A stretch of DNA of 17,193 nt from Oscillospiraceae bacterium (GTDB taxonomy: Bacteria > Bacillota > Clostridia > Oscillospirales > Oscillospiraceae). The notes beneath the pieces are model-generated. The model had not been told where the DNA came from, did not search any database, and saw nothing but the letters and a program-made list of their open reading frames with translations. Below are positions 1 through 6,723 of the stretch, piece after piece (position 1 is the stretch's first letter; each line of letters opens with the position of its first letter). The DNA is taken from positions 1-17,193 of the forward strand of contig JAIEFH010000121.1 of assembly GCA_029067025.1 (NCBI GenBank), written 5' to 3'. The position numbers and the translations under genes are program-made.

Positions 1-88
1 GCGGGGAAAGGCAGTGGGCGGCCTTATGATTCAAGAAAGAGAGGGAGGAGTTGTCACTATTTATGACATAAATAAAATATCATTTTAG
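1..88 (+). CDS. Possible 3' end of an unidentified gene (partial)
   Basis: One plus-strand frame (codons starting at base 2) is open from the window edge to a TAG at 86-88, giving 28 residues that end in VVTIYDINKISF. The composition looks protein-like, but the stretch is too short to assign a family. A second frame is open to about base 66, so this is a weak call. The next gene runs convergently on the minus strand and ends at 142. Confidence 0.3.
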   Translation, partial: RGKAVGGLMIQEREGGVVTIYDINKISF

Positions 89-141
89 TGGAGGAATGTA
101 GTGGACAGATTTTAAAATATTGTTGAACAATTTGTAAAGAG

Positions 142-882
142 TCAGAGCAGAGTGATGAAGTCGCTATTGGCATAGCCTTCGGCACCATCGAAGGACACCA
201 GATACCAGCCCTGCCATTGGTTCAAGATGGTCAACCGTGCGCCGTCATAGGCTTTGGCAATGACAGGGGCGGACGTGGATGGCCTTGCGCGAATGTTCAG
301 GTAGCCCCAGTCGACATCGACTACTCCCTGACGGGGGGCTGTGGGCGTTAAAAAGGGTATATTGAAATATTCGGTGAGAGCCAGCACGATGGCTCTGGCA
401 GCCTCGGCCAGATGACCTTTGATCCAGGTGGCATCATCCTCATTGTCGTGGTAGCCCAGTTCGATGAACACCGATGGGGCCCGGGGCTGACGCACCTCGC
501 CGATGGAGGTGGAAGCCTCCGCCCGCACTCGGTTGGGAAGGGGGTAGATGGCCTTGAGATTTTCCGCCACGAGCTCCGCTGCCCGCTTGCCGTTGGTGCT
601 GCCAGGGTAATAGAACACGATGATCCCCCGGGTTTTGCCGTAGTTGCTGGGAGCGGAGGCGTTGGAGTGCAGTGCCAGATGGAGATCGTAAGTACCGGCG
701 TTGGACGCGCGGATAGAGGACGCGGCGGTCATATCTGGAGTGTTTCGAGTGTATTGAATGCCTGACGCGTCGAGATAGGGAATCATGGCATCGGCCAGGC
801 GATTCATCCATTCCTCTTCGCTGCCGCCATTGACATACATGTTGGATTCTTGAGTTGATGGTGAAAGATATATAATTGGCAT
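142..882 (-). CDS. N-acetylmuramoyl-L-alanine amidase (Amidase_3) with C-terminal SH3b domain
   Basis: This is a predicted zinc amidase that cleaves the bond between muramic acid and the first peptide residue of peptidoglycan. The 246-aa protein has an Amidase_3 catalytic domain at about 1-175 and a bacterial SH3 wall-binding domain at about 187-246 (GYLNIRARPS, then spaced W and GY residues). Visible active-site pieces are E22-E24 in the first helix, H72 in LHSNA and E141 in FIELGYHDN. The strand-1 position that usually carries the first zinc histidine reads YLSPSTQ, a variant I associate with clostridial and phage-like members. There is no signal peptide, so it may be released by lysis, act in the mother cell, or leave by another route. 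The ATG at 880-882 follows an AAGGAGGG site 6-7 bases upstream. It lies downstream of rsmA on the same strand with its own candidate promoter. Confidence 0.85.
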   Translation of the reverse strand: MPIIYLSPSTQESNMYVNGGSEEEWMNRLADAMIPYLDASGIQYTRNTPDMTAASSIRASNAGTYDLHLALHSNASAPSNYGKTRGIIVFYYPGSTNGKRAAELVAENLKAIYPLPNRVRAEASTSIGEVRQPRAPSVFIELGYHDNEDDATWIKGHLAEAARAIVLALTEYFNIPFLTPTAPRQGVVDVDWGYLNIRARPSTSAPVIAKAYDGARLTILNQWQGWYLVSFDGAEGYANSDFITLL

Positions 883-903
883 AAAGAAACCCTCCTTTGG
901 TTC

Positions 904-932
904 ATCCTATGCACTGGGCCAGGATTTGACAA
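904..932 (-). promoter_or_regulatory. Candidate sigma-A promoter for the amidase
   Basis: Read on the minus strand, TTGTCA (927-932) and TAGGAT (904-909) are separated by 17 bases, immediately downstream of the rsmA stop and just ahead of the amidase ribosome site. The match is 5/6 and 4/6 to consensus. It would let the amidase be expressed apart from the rsmA operon. Confidence 0.45.
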
Positions 933-945
933 AGGAGAGCTTACC

Positions 946-1794
946 TTACTTTAGACGCTGAGCCAGCACAGAAAACTGCGCCAACCCTAACCGTTCGCCC
1001 CGCACGGTCTCGGAAAGACCGCAGTCGAGGAGAATCTGCCGCAATTCATCTTTGGAGAGGCGCCTGCCATAGGCCGAGGACAGAGCATTGAGCAGAGTCT
1101 TACGCCGTTGGGCAAAAGCGGCATTTATCACGGAAAAGATAGCATCCCGGTCACCTTCTATCGGAGGAGTGGGATGGGGAATCAATTGAACCACGGCGGA
1201 AGTGACCTTTGGAACAGGGAGGAAGCAGTCCGGCGGCACTTCAAACAGCAGTTCACAATGGGCATAGTATTGACAGAACAGCGAGAAGGCCCCGCAGTCT
1301 GAGTCACCGGGAGCGGCACAGATCCGCCGGGCTACCTCCCGCTGGATCATCACAGTGATAGATCGGAAGCGGCCGCACTCCAGCAGTCGGGTGAGTACCG
1401 GTGTGGTAATATTGTAGGGAAGATTGGCGCAGGCTTTTGGTGTAAAGTTAAAAAACTTGTCATCAATGAGGGCGTTGAAATCCAGCTTTAGAACATCACC
1501 GGGGATGATTTCTACATTAGAACAGTCAGCCAGTGTTTCGTCTAAAATGGGCAGGAGGGAGGTATCCAGTTCAACGGCGGCAACTTTGCCAGCTTGGCGG
1601 GCCAGGTGCTGTGTGAGGGATCCGATGCCCGGGCCGATCTCCAGAACGGCGCAGGTCTCATCCAACCCGGCAGCGGCGGCGATGTTCTGGGGCACCCAGT
1701 CGGCGATGAGGAAGTTCTGCCCCATGGACTTGGAAAAATGAAAGCCATGGCGGGCCAGCAGGACCTTTACTTCACGGATGTCGGTAAGGTTCAT
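946..1794 (-). CDS. rsmA: 16S rRNA (adenine1518-N6/adenine1519-N6)-dimethyltransferase RsmA (KsgA)
   Basis: RsmA dimethylates two adjacent adenines in the 3' hairpin of 16S rRNA during late 30S assembly, using SAM. The 282-aa product carries the family signatures QNFL (26-29), the SAM-binding LEIGPGIGSLT (51-61), the acidic residues VELD (74-77), GD (99-100) and the catalytic NLPYNIT (124-130). It also has the C-terminal helical domain with FAQRRKTLLNAL. I chose the ATG at 1792-1794. A GGAGGAA ribosome site lies at 1797-1803, and the frame extends upstream only through a TTG that falls inside that site. Length is normal for the family (about 265-290). It sits 25 bases after the upstream methyltransferase gene, which suggests a degV-methyltransferase-rsmA operon. 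Confidence 0.96.
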   Translation of the reverse strand: MNLTDIREVKVLLARHGFHFSKSMGQNFLIADWVPQNIAAAAGLDETCAVLEIGPGIGSLTQHLARQAGKVAAVELDTSLLPILDETLADCSNVEIIPGDVLKLDFNALIDDKFFNFTPKACANLPYNITTPVLTRLLECGRFRSITVMIQREVARRICAAPGDSDCGAFSLFCQYYAHCELLFEVPPDCFLPVPKVTSAVVQLIPHPTPPIEGDRDAIFSVINAAFAQRRKTLLNALSSAYGRRLSKDELRQILLDCGLSETVRGERLGLAQFSVLAQRLK

Positions 1795-1819
1795 GGTTTC
1801 CTCCAATTACCAGGTGATG

Positions 1820-2350
1820 TCATTTGGCCAAGCGGAGATAAAACCAGCCGTCATACTCCTGCCTGTCCACCAAATTCAGCTGAGCGTCTTGGCAGAGACG
1901 GAAAAAATGATCCGCGTTCTGGGCCGCGTCCTCCTTCACAATACCATAGGTGGTATGAACAGGAATACCAGCGGCGTCAACGTCCAGCTCCATCAGAAAG
2001 GGTTCGGGGAAAGCAGAGCTGATTTCCGCGTCCCAGATGTGAAGCGTGCCGCCCGGGCGCAGTACCCGGGCCGCTTGTGCAATGGCCTGTGCCTGGACGG
2101 TGTGGGGCATATACATGAACGAGAAAAACGCGGTGACGTGCTGAAAAGACGAGTCCTCAAAGGTCAGGGCGGCGGCGTCCATCAGCAGCTTTTTGGGGCC
2201 GTCCGGCGCCTCGTCCAGCTCTTCCTGCCGATTATCAATGGACACCGCCTGCTGGCGGTAAATGCGCCCGATGATACCCTCTCCGCCGCCGCCCAAATCA
2301 AGGATGGGGCCGGTGAGCGCTTTCGCTAAGCTGAGGCTTGCGTGGGCCAT
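1820..2350 (-). CDS. Class I SAM-dependent methyltransferase (Methyltransferase_11 type)
   Basis: This is a predicted small methyltransferase of unknown substrate. The 176-aa product shows motif I as LDLGGGGEG (17-25), an acidic residue ending strand 2 (SIDN, 37-40), and motif IV-like FFSFMYMPH (75-83). The post-motif VLRPGGTLHIWD (96-107) is typical of Methyltransferase_11 enzymes. I placed the start at the ATG at 2348-2350, which has GAGGAGG eight bases upstream. The open frame continues another 52 codons upstream but would overlap degV and lacks family similarity there. The domain is compact with little room for a substrate module. Its position between degV and rsmA suggests co-transcription but does not identify the target. 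Confidence 0.8.
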   Translation of the reverse strand: MAHASLSLAKALTGPILDLGGGGEGIIGRIYRQQAVSIDNRQEELDEAPDGPKKLLMDAAALTFEDSSFQHVTAFFSFMYMPHTVQAQAIAQAARVLRPGGTLHIWDAEISSAFPEPFLMELDVDAAGIPVHTTYGIVKEDAAQNADHFFRLCQDAQLNLVDRQEYDGWFYLRLAK

Positions 2351-2397
2351 GTTTGGAGCCTCCTCGTTAACAGCCGCTTTCCGAAGGGCAAAGGGGT

Positions 2398-3234
2398 TTA
2401 ATAGGCCGCGATTACGCCGCCGCTGTTGGCGTAATAGGAGCTGATCCCCCGGGTGGCGGTGATGACGGCACCGGCAAATTGACAGCTCTTCTGCGCCAGC
2501 TCCCACAACTGCTGTGCACGCTCAGGGCAGAGACATTGGGAAATGTAAAGGATTTTTCCTTTATGCTTTTCGTCCGCCGCCATAATCTCCGCCAGTTTGG
2601 ACAGCGCCTGTTTGATGGACAGCGCCTGCCCGTGCTTGCAGATCTCCCCCTCAGGGGTGGAGCCCATGATGAGCTTGATGCGCAGCGCGCCGGTCAGCAT
2701 GGCCTGCACGCGGGTTAGACGTCCGTTTTTCCGCAGATTGTCCAGGTTTTCCAATACGAACAGAGTGTTGGTGTCAGTGATGGTCTGTTCCGCACGGGCA
2801 ACCACCTGATCGAAGGGGAGGCCGGACTTGGCCAGTTGATATACCTTCTGGGCCAGCAGCACTTCACCGGCGGAGGCGGAGCAGGAGTTGAATACGTGGA
2901 TGTTCCGTTCCGGCTGCTCTTCCGCGAAAAGCTGTTTTGCCTGCCAGGCGCTGTTGTGGGAGCCGCTGAGCAGGGCGGATAGGGTGACGACATAGATGTC
3001 TCCCTCCGCCTTGCGGAAGGCGTCCAGGTAGTCGCCAGGGGCGGGACAGGAGCTGGAGGATGCGTCAGGGCTCTGATCCATGGCGTAGATGAGCAGACTG
3101 GTGTCCAGATTCTGATCGTCCACGTAATCTGTGCCGCCCACATGGATGGTGAGCGGAATGGAGCGATAAACAGGATCAATCCTCATCTCAGGGGTGAAGT
3201 CGCAGCAGCTGTCGGCAATAATGGAAAAACTCAT
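2398..3234 (-). CDS. DegV family fatty-acid-binding protein (FakB-like)
   Basis: DegV/FakB proteins bind one fatty acid and present it to the kinase FakA, which makes acyl-phosphate for membrane lipid synthesis. This 278-aa protein has family length. Its N-terminal strand IIADSCCDFTPE (5-16) holds the usual DS. The SSSSCPAPGDYL stretch (59-70) sits where the TSQPS-like carboxylate-binding loop is found, and TLSALLSGSHNSAWQA (84-99) matches the SGTxxSA region. NLRKNGRLTRVQA and the G-rich end match the C-terminal domain. No fakA is visible in the window, so the partner must be elsewhere. The start at 3232-3234 has an AAGGGG site 9 bases upstream. A near-consensus promoter with a palindromic operator lies directly ahead, and the two downstream genes probably share its transcript. 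Confidence 0.92.
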   Translation of the reverse strand: MSFSIIADSCCDFTPEMRIDPVYRSIPLTIHVGGTDYVDDQNLDTSLLIYAMDQSPDASSSSCPAPGDYLDAFRKAEGDIYVVTLSALLSGSHNSAWQAKQLFAEEQPERNIHVFNSCSASAGEVLLAQKVYQLAKSGLPFDQVVARAEQTITDTNTLFVLENLDNLRKNGRLTRVQAMLTGALRIKLIMGSTPEGEICKHGQALSIKQALSKLAEIMAADEKHKGKILYISQCLCPERAQQLWELAQKSCQFAGAVITATRGISSYYANSGGVIAAY

Positions 3235-3254
3235 AGAAATAATCCCCTTACGTG

Positions 3255-3273
3255 ATAATCTAAATTAGATTAT
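3255..3273 (-). promoter_or_regulatory. Perfect palindromic operator over the degV -10 box
   Basis: The sequence ATAATCTAAATTAGATTAT is a perfect inverted repeat of 9-bp arms around one central base. It overlaps five of the six bases of the degV -10 element at 3269-3274, so a bound protein should block transcription. The size and AT-rich symmetry fit a winged-helix dimer such as a MarR or FabT-like regulator, which would suit a fatty-acid gene. The regulator identity is an inference. Confidence 0.65.
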
Positions 3274-3296
3274 ACCATAGCGGGAAGGAATGTCAA
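3269..3296 (-). promoter_or_regulatory. Strong sigma-A promoter for degV operon
   Basis: On the minus strand, TTGACA (3291-3296) and TATAAT (3269-3274) are both perfect consensus hexamers with a 16-bp spacer. The TGA inside the -35 box is the stop codon of trmD, so the promoter begins inside the end of the preceding gene. Confidence 0.85.
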
Positions 3297-4654
3297 GGGA
3301 GAGTGTGGCGGTTTGGCTGTTTGATCCTTTTTTCAAAAGCCTGACGGCGGGGATCATGGGTCGCCAGAGGCGACCCGAACGGTCGTTGCGCCGCAGGCGC
3401 AATGACGTGAGATGCCGGAGGCACATCTACCAGAACATTACCCCGGTACTGGAAGCCGTTCCGGCGGAGCAGGCCCTGCATAGCCTTGTTTTTCTTGTGG
3501 GTGTCCACCCGGAGCCAGCCGATACCCTGATCCAGCGCCAGCCGTTGGCACTCCGCGATGACGCGGTCAGCCAGCCCGGAGCCGCGGTACTGTTCCGCCA
3601 CAGCGCAGCGGTGGAGGACGGCATAGGGCTCATCCGACGACCACTTGCCATCGGAGATGGCGGTGTAGCTTTTCTCAGGGCGGGTGGAGAGGACGAAAAA
3701 GGCGCATATCTCATCCCCACAGGTGAGGACAAAGCACTCGTTCCGCTCCAAATCTACCAGAAAATGCCGCTGTTCCGGGTAGCCGTCCTGCCACTGATCC
3801 ACCCCGCAGGAGGCTAGGAAACCCTGGGCCTGGGCGGCGATAGACAGCATGGCGGGAAGGTCGCCCTCCAAAGCGGGACGGCATTCCACCGGCTGGGGCA
3901 GGGGAGGCCGGGACAGCTCCCGTTCCAGCTCCGCCAGCAGTTTCTGATCCTCTTTAGAGGATAGATCCAGCTTTTCATACAGGTCGGGCCGGCGCTCCCT
4001 GGTGCGCAGAAGGGATTGCTTACGCCGCCACCGCTCAATTTTAGCATGGTCGCCGGTGGACAGAATCTTGGGAACCTCCCGGCCGTGCCACACAGCAGGG
4101 CGGGAGTACTGGGGATACTCCAGCAGACCGTCCCAGTGGCTCTCGTTTTCAAAGCACTCGGCATCGGACAGTACACCAGGCACCAGGCGGCACACCGCGT
4201 CCGCCACCGCCATGGCGGCGATCTCCCCGCCGGTGAGCACGAAATCCCCCAAGGAAATTTCCTCGTCCACGCATTCGTCAATGAACCGCTGGTCGATTCC
4301 CTCGTAGTGGCCGCACACCAGGATCAAGTGGCTCTGTTCCCAGGCCAGCCGCCTGGCGTCCGCCTGGGTGAAGGTTTTGCCGCAGGGGGAGAGGAAGATG
4401 GTGTGGGGGCGCGTTTCATACTGTTGGCAGATGTGATCCCAGCACCGGTAGAGTGGGTCGGCCTGGAGCACCGCCCCTCGGCCCCCGCCATAGGGGTAGT
4501 CATCCACCTGATTTTGTTTGTTGGTGGTGTAATCCCGGATCTGGTGGGTGTCGATGCGCAGAATGTCCCGCTCCTGAGCTCGGCCCAGGATGGATTCGGA
4601 CAGTACGTCGCCCACCGTGTCGGGAAATAAAGTCATAATATCAATGCGGTACAT
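3293..4654 (-). CDS. trmD: Fusion of tRNA (guanine37-N1)-methyltransferase TrmD with a GNAT N-acetyltransferase domain
   Basis: TrmD methylates G37 next to the anticodon and prevents frameshifting. The 453-aa product is nearly twice normal length. Residues 1-250 are a complete SPOUT-fold TrmD: PYGGGRGAVLQ (54-64), LSPCGKTF (88-95), GHYEGIDQR (115-123), GDFVLTGGE (136-144), then WHGREVPKIL and WRRKQSLLRT. A roughly 8-residue linker leads to a GNAT domain (257-453) with HRCAVAEQYRGSGLA (348-362, acetyl-CoA pyrophosphate loop), LRVDTHKKNKAMQGLL and GFQYRGNVLVD. Residues 415-433 look like an insertion; after it, PRRQAFEKRI resumes the expected last strand. The ATG at 4652-4654 lies 2 bases after the rimM stop with a GAGGG site inside rimM, so the two are coupled. 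The acetyltransferase substrate is unknown. Confidence 0.93.
   Translation of the reverse strand: MYRIDIMTLFPDTVGDVLSESILGRAQERDILRIDTHQIRDYTTNKQNQVDDYPYGGGRGAVLQADPLYRCWDHICQQYETRPHTIFLSPCGKTFTQADARRLAWEQSHLILVCGHYEGIDQRFIDECVDEEISLGDFVLTGGEIAAMAVADAVCRLVPGVLSDAECFENESHWDGLLEYPQYSRPAVWHGREVPKILSTGDHAKIERWRRKQSLLRTRERRPDLYEKLDLSSKEDQKLLAELERELSRPPLPQPVECRPALEGDLPAMLSIAAQAQGFLASCGVDQWQDGYPEQRHFLVDLERNECFVLTCGDEICAFFVLSTRPEKSYTAISDGKWSSDEPYAVLHRCAVAEQYRGSGLADRVIAECQRLALDQGIGWLRVDTHKKNKAMQGLLRRNGFQYRGNVLVDVPPASHVIAPAAQRPFGSPLATHDPRRQAFEKRIKQPNRHTLP
3356..3412. repeat. Palindromic element inserted in frame in the GNAT part of trmD
   Basis: These 57 bases hold two adjacent hairpins. GGGTCGCC (3358-3365) and GGCGACCC (3369-3376) pair around AGA. 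GGTCGTTGCGCC (3381-3392, pairing from 3382) and GGCGCAATGAC (3396-3406) pair around GCA with one G-T wobble. The stretch is exactly 19 codons and contributes residues 415-433 of the fusion protein. The GNAT sequence either side reads continuously without it. This looks like a small mobile palindrome comparable in idea to Rickettsia palindromic elements. No second copy is present in the window. Confidence 0.6.
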
Positions 4655-4656
4655 GG

Positions 4657-5139
4657 CTACATACCCTCGATCAGGCGTACTTTAATATAGCCGTCCGCGA
4701 TGTTGGTTTCCAGGATGAATTCCGGCACGGCGGGGATCATGATCTCCCGCTGTCCATCCACCACATAGACCTGCTGGACGGAGGGGGAGAGCACCTCACG
4801 CAGTACGCCCAGCTTTTGACCGGACTCGTCCACCACCGGCAAGCCGATGATGTCCGCCAAAAAGAAGGAGCCCTCCGGCAGCTTGGCGTCCGTCCGGCGG
4901 ATCTGAACGGTTTTACCCTTGAGGAGCATCGCCTGTTCCACCGTGTCTACGCCGTCCAGCTTGGCAATGACGCTGCCCTTGTGCACCCGGCTGGACATGA
5001 CGCGGATGGGGATTCCGTCCGCGTAGAGGGTGGAAAACCTACGCAAAAACTCCGGGCTGTCCGCCCAGGGGACGATGCGCACCTCGCCGTGGATGCCATG
5101 GGTGTTGACGATCTGGCCGCAGTCGAGAAATTCATTCAT
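4657..5139 (-). CDS. rimM: Ribosome maturation factor RimM
   Basis: RimM binds ribosomal protein uS19 and helps fold the 3' domain of 16S rRNA in the 30S head. The 160-aa protein has the N-terminal RimM barrel with CGQIVNTHGIHGEVRI (7-22), matching the invariant G..HGI+GE pattern, and a C-terminal PRC-barrel at about 90-158 with FFLADIIGLPV and IMIPAVPEFI. Length is normal. The ATG at 5137-5139 has GAGGAG 8-9 bases upstream. It is followed after 2 bases by trmD, the classical bacterial pairing, although the neighbouring rpsP and rplS are absent here. The PLP enzyme gene ends 48 bases upstream on the same strand. Confidence 0.95.
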   Translation of the reverse strand: MNEFLDCGQIVNTHGIHGEVRIVPWADSPEFLRRFSTLYADGIPIRVMSSRVHKGSVIAKLDGVDTVEQAMLLKGKTVQIRRTDAKLPEGSFFLADIIGLPVVDESGQKLGVLREVLSPSVQQVYVVDGQREIMIPAVPEFILETNIADGYIKVRLIEGM

Positions 5140-5187
5140 GGAAATACCACTCCTCAGCGTGAACGGATATGTAGAGATTGATTCGTT

Positions 5188-6363
5188 TCAGGCGTTCCGG
5201 CGCCGCTCCATGGCGGATTTGAGGCGGGCCAGGGTGTCCGCCAGCACCTTGCGGCCGCAGGCCAGATTGATGCGCTGGAACCCGTCCCCGGCAGAGCCAA
5301 AGATAAAGCCGTCGTTCAGGTACAGTTGGGCCTCCGAGCGAAGGAACTCGCCCAGGGCATGGCCGTCCATGCCGAAGCCGCGGCAGTCGAACCAGCCCAG
5401 GTAGGTGCCTTCCAAATCGGCCACCCACACCTCCGGGAAGTTTTGAGCCATGAACTCCTTTAAATAAAGATAGTTGCCCCATATGTGTTCGTTAAGCTGA
5501 TCCACCCAGTTGGCGCACTGGGTGTAGCCGGTCTCCAGCGCCCGTATTCCGAAGATACTGAAGGAGTTGCAGCCGGACAGGGACACTTGGTGTTCCAGCT
5601 TTTCCCGCAGTCCGGCGTTGGGCACCAGGATATTGGCCACGCACAGCCCCGCCAGCGAAAAGGTTTTGCTGGCGGCGGTGCACACCACGCAGTGGTCGGC
5701 GTAGTCCGGCCCCAGGGTGGCATAGCTGGTGTGGCGGTATCCGGGCATGATGAGGTCAAAGTGGATCTCATCACTGATTACCAGCACATTATGCTTCAGG
5801 CAGATGTCGCCCATGCGGCGCAACTCGTCCTCCGTCCACACCCGGCCTATCGGGTTGTGAGGACTGCAAAGGATAAACGCTTTACATTTCTTGGCCTTTT
5901 CCTCAAAATCCGCGAAGTCCACCTGATAACGGCCATCCTCCAGCTTCAGGGGGCTTTCCACCACGCGGCGTCCGTTTTCTTCCACCGCGTGATAGAAGGG
6001 AGGGTACACCGGGGTGAGCAGCAGCACGCCGTTATCGGGATCGGTGTAGGCGCGGACGGCAGCGTACAGCGCTTGAACCACGCCGTTGGTCTGGACGATC
6101 CAGTCGGACTGGATGTCCCAGTTGTGGCGGGTGGACATCCAGTGCTTGACGGCGGCGGCGTACCGCTCGCCCCAGTGGGTATAGCCCCACATTCCAAACT
6201 CGGCGGTCTTCCTCAGCTCGTCAATGATCTGAGGCGGGGAGAGCAGCTCCATGTCCGCCACCGACAGGGGCACCACGCCCTCGGCGGGGTTGGGGCCCAT
6301 GGCGTCCCACTTGGCGGCCTCCATGTTCACGCGGGCGGGGGCAGTTTCAAAATTGTAGTTCAT
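5188..6363 (-). CDS. MalY/PatB-type PLP-dependent C-S lyase (cystathionine beta-lyase family aminotransferase)
   Basis: This fold-type I PLP enzyme probably cleaves cystathionine or related cysteine conjugates to a thiol, pyruvate and ammonia. The 391-aa protein has MalY/PatB length and the signature PLSVADMEL near the N terminus (32-40). Other landmarks are GYTHWGERY (60-68), the cofactor contacts SPHNPIGRVW (167-176) and ISDEIHFDL (196-204), and the Schiff-base lysine K233 in TAASKTFSLAGL. The carboxylate-binding arginine lies near the end in NLACGR. I prefer the ATG at 6361-6363, 11 bases after GAGGAG; an upstream GTG at 6370-6372 is only 2 bases from it. It follows the tRNA terminator by 35 bases, so its promoter is unclear. 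It may instead be transcribed by terminator readthrough, and could head the rimM-trmD operon. Confidence 0.88.
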   Translation of the reverse strand: MNYNFETAPARVNMEAAKWDAMGPNPAEGVVPLSVADMELLSPPQIIDELRKTAEFGMWGYTHWGERYAAAVKHWMSTRHNWDIQSDWIVQTNGVVQALYAAVRAYTDPDNGVLLLTPVYPPFYHAVEENGRRVVESPLKLEDGRYQVDFADFEEKAKKCKAFILCSPHNPIGRVWTEDELRRMGDICLKHNVLVISDEIHFDLIMPGYRHTSYATLGPDYADHCVVCTAASKTFSLAGLCVANILVPNAGLREKLEHQVSLSGCNSFSIFGIRALETGYTQCANWVDQLNEHIWGNYLYLKEFMAQNFPEVWVADLEGTYLGWFDCRGFGMDGHALGEFLRSEAQLYLNDGFIFGSAGDGFQRINLACGRKVLADTLARLKSAMERRRNA

Positions 6364-6397
6364 GCGCGGCACGGCTCCTCATCATGATAGTGTTGAT

Positions 6398-6438
6398 AAA
6401 AAGCCCCGCACAGACCGTTGGCCTGTGCGGAGCTTTTT
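6398..6438 (-). terminator. Intrinsic terminator after tRNA-Thr, bidirectional in form
   Basis: A 16-bp stem (6398-6413 with 6423-6438, one G-U pair) closes a short loop and has T-runs on both strands. It lies 6 bases downstream of the tRNA CCA end on the minus strand. Confidence 0.9.
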
Positions 6439-6443
6439 CTGGC

Positions 6444-6519
6444 TGGAGCTGGTAATGTGACTCGAACACACGACCTGCTGATTACGAATCAGCTGCTCTA
6501 CCGACTGAGCTATACCAGC
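6444..6519 (-). tRNA. tRNA-Thr (anticodon CGT)
   Basis: The cloverleaf can be built by eye. The acceptor stem is GCTGGTA/TACCAGC, the D arm GCTC...GAGC, and the anticodon stem GCTGA/TCAGC closes loop TTCGTAA with anticodon CGT (complement of 6484-6486). The T arm is GTGTG/CACAT around TTCGAGT. The discriminator is T and CCA is encoded. It reads the threonine codon ACG, a common codon in a GC-rich genome. It is a single gene with its own promoter and terminator. Confidence 0.97.
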
Positions 6520-6543
6520 ATAGTGTGACCCACAGCGAAGGTT

Positions 6544-6573
6544 ATTGTAGCACAAGCTCTTGGGCCACGTCAA
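6544..6573 (-). promoter_or_regulatory. Promoter of tRNA-Thr
   Basis: On the minus strand, TTGACG (6568-6573) and TACAAT (6544-6549) match 5/6 each with an 18-bp spacer. The predicted start near 6537 leaves an 18-base leader before the mature tRNA end. Confidence 0.75.
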
Positions 6574-6649
6574 GAGCGGAGGAGAAAAATATCTGTGAAA
6601 ATGCCTTATTATCGGGCGGAAGAGAGGGAGAAGATGGGAAATCCCGGCA

Positions 6650-6688
6650 TTGCATTTTTTACAGCAGTGTGATAAACTGTTTTACAAT
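6650..6688 (+). promoter_or_regulatory. Candidate promoter region for the esterase/ATP-grasp cluster
   Basis: Two overlapping weak promoters can be drawn: TTGCAT (6650-6655) with TAAACT (6673-6678) at 17 bp, or TTTACA (6658-6663) with TACAAT (6683-6688) at 19 bp. The segment is AT-rich between GC-rich genes and lies 35-50 bases before the first esterase. I cannot tell which is used. Confidence 0.35.
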
Positions 6689-6723
6689 AATTATCGCTTC
6701 GATGCGGGAAAGGATCCTGGACT

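Noticed and set aside
119..131. ATTGTT-G-AACAAT inverted repeat downstream of the amidase
   Set aside because: Only 6 bp per arm, AT-rich and with no T-run; too weak to call a terminator or operator.
2351..2506. N-terminal extension of the small methyltransferase (52 codons)
   Set aside because: It overlaps degV, is Arg/Gln-rich, and a strong GAGGAGG site directs the later ATG at 2348-2350.
5485..6387. A 300-codon plus-strand frame opposite the PLP enzyme
   Set aside because: The minus strand encodes the complete MalY/PatB protein with the PLP lysine. The plus frame overlaps the tRNA terminator edge and looks like a shadow.
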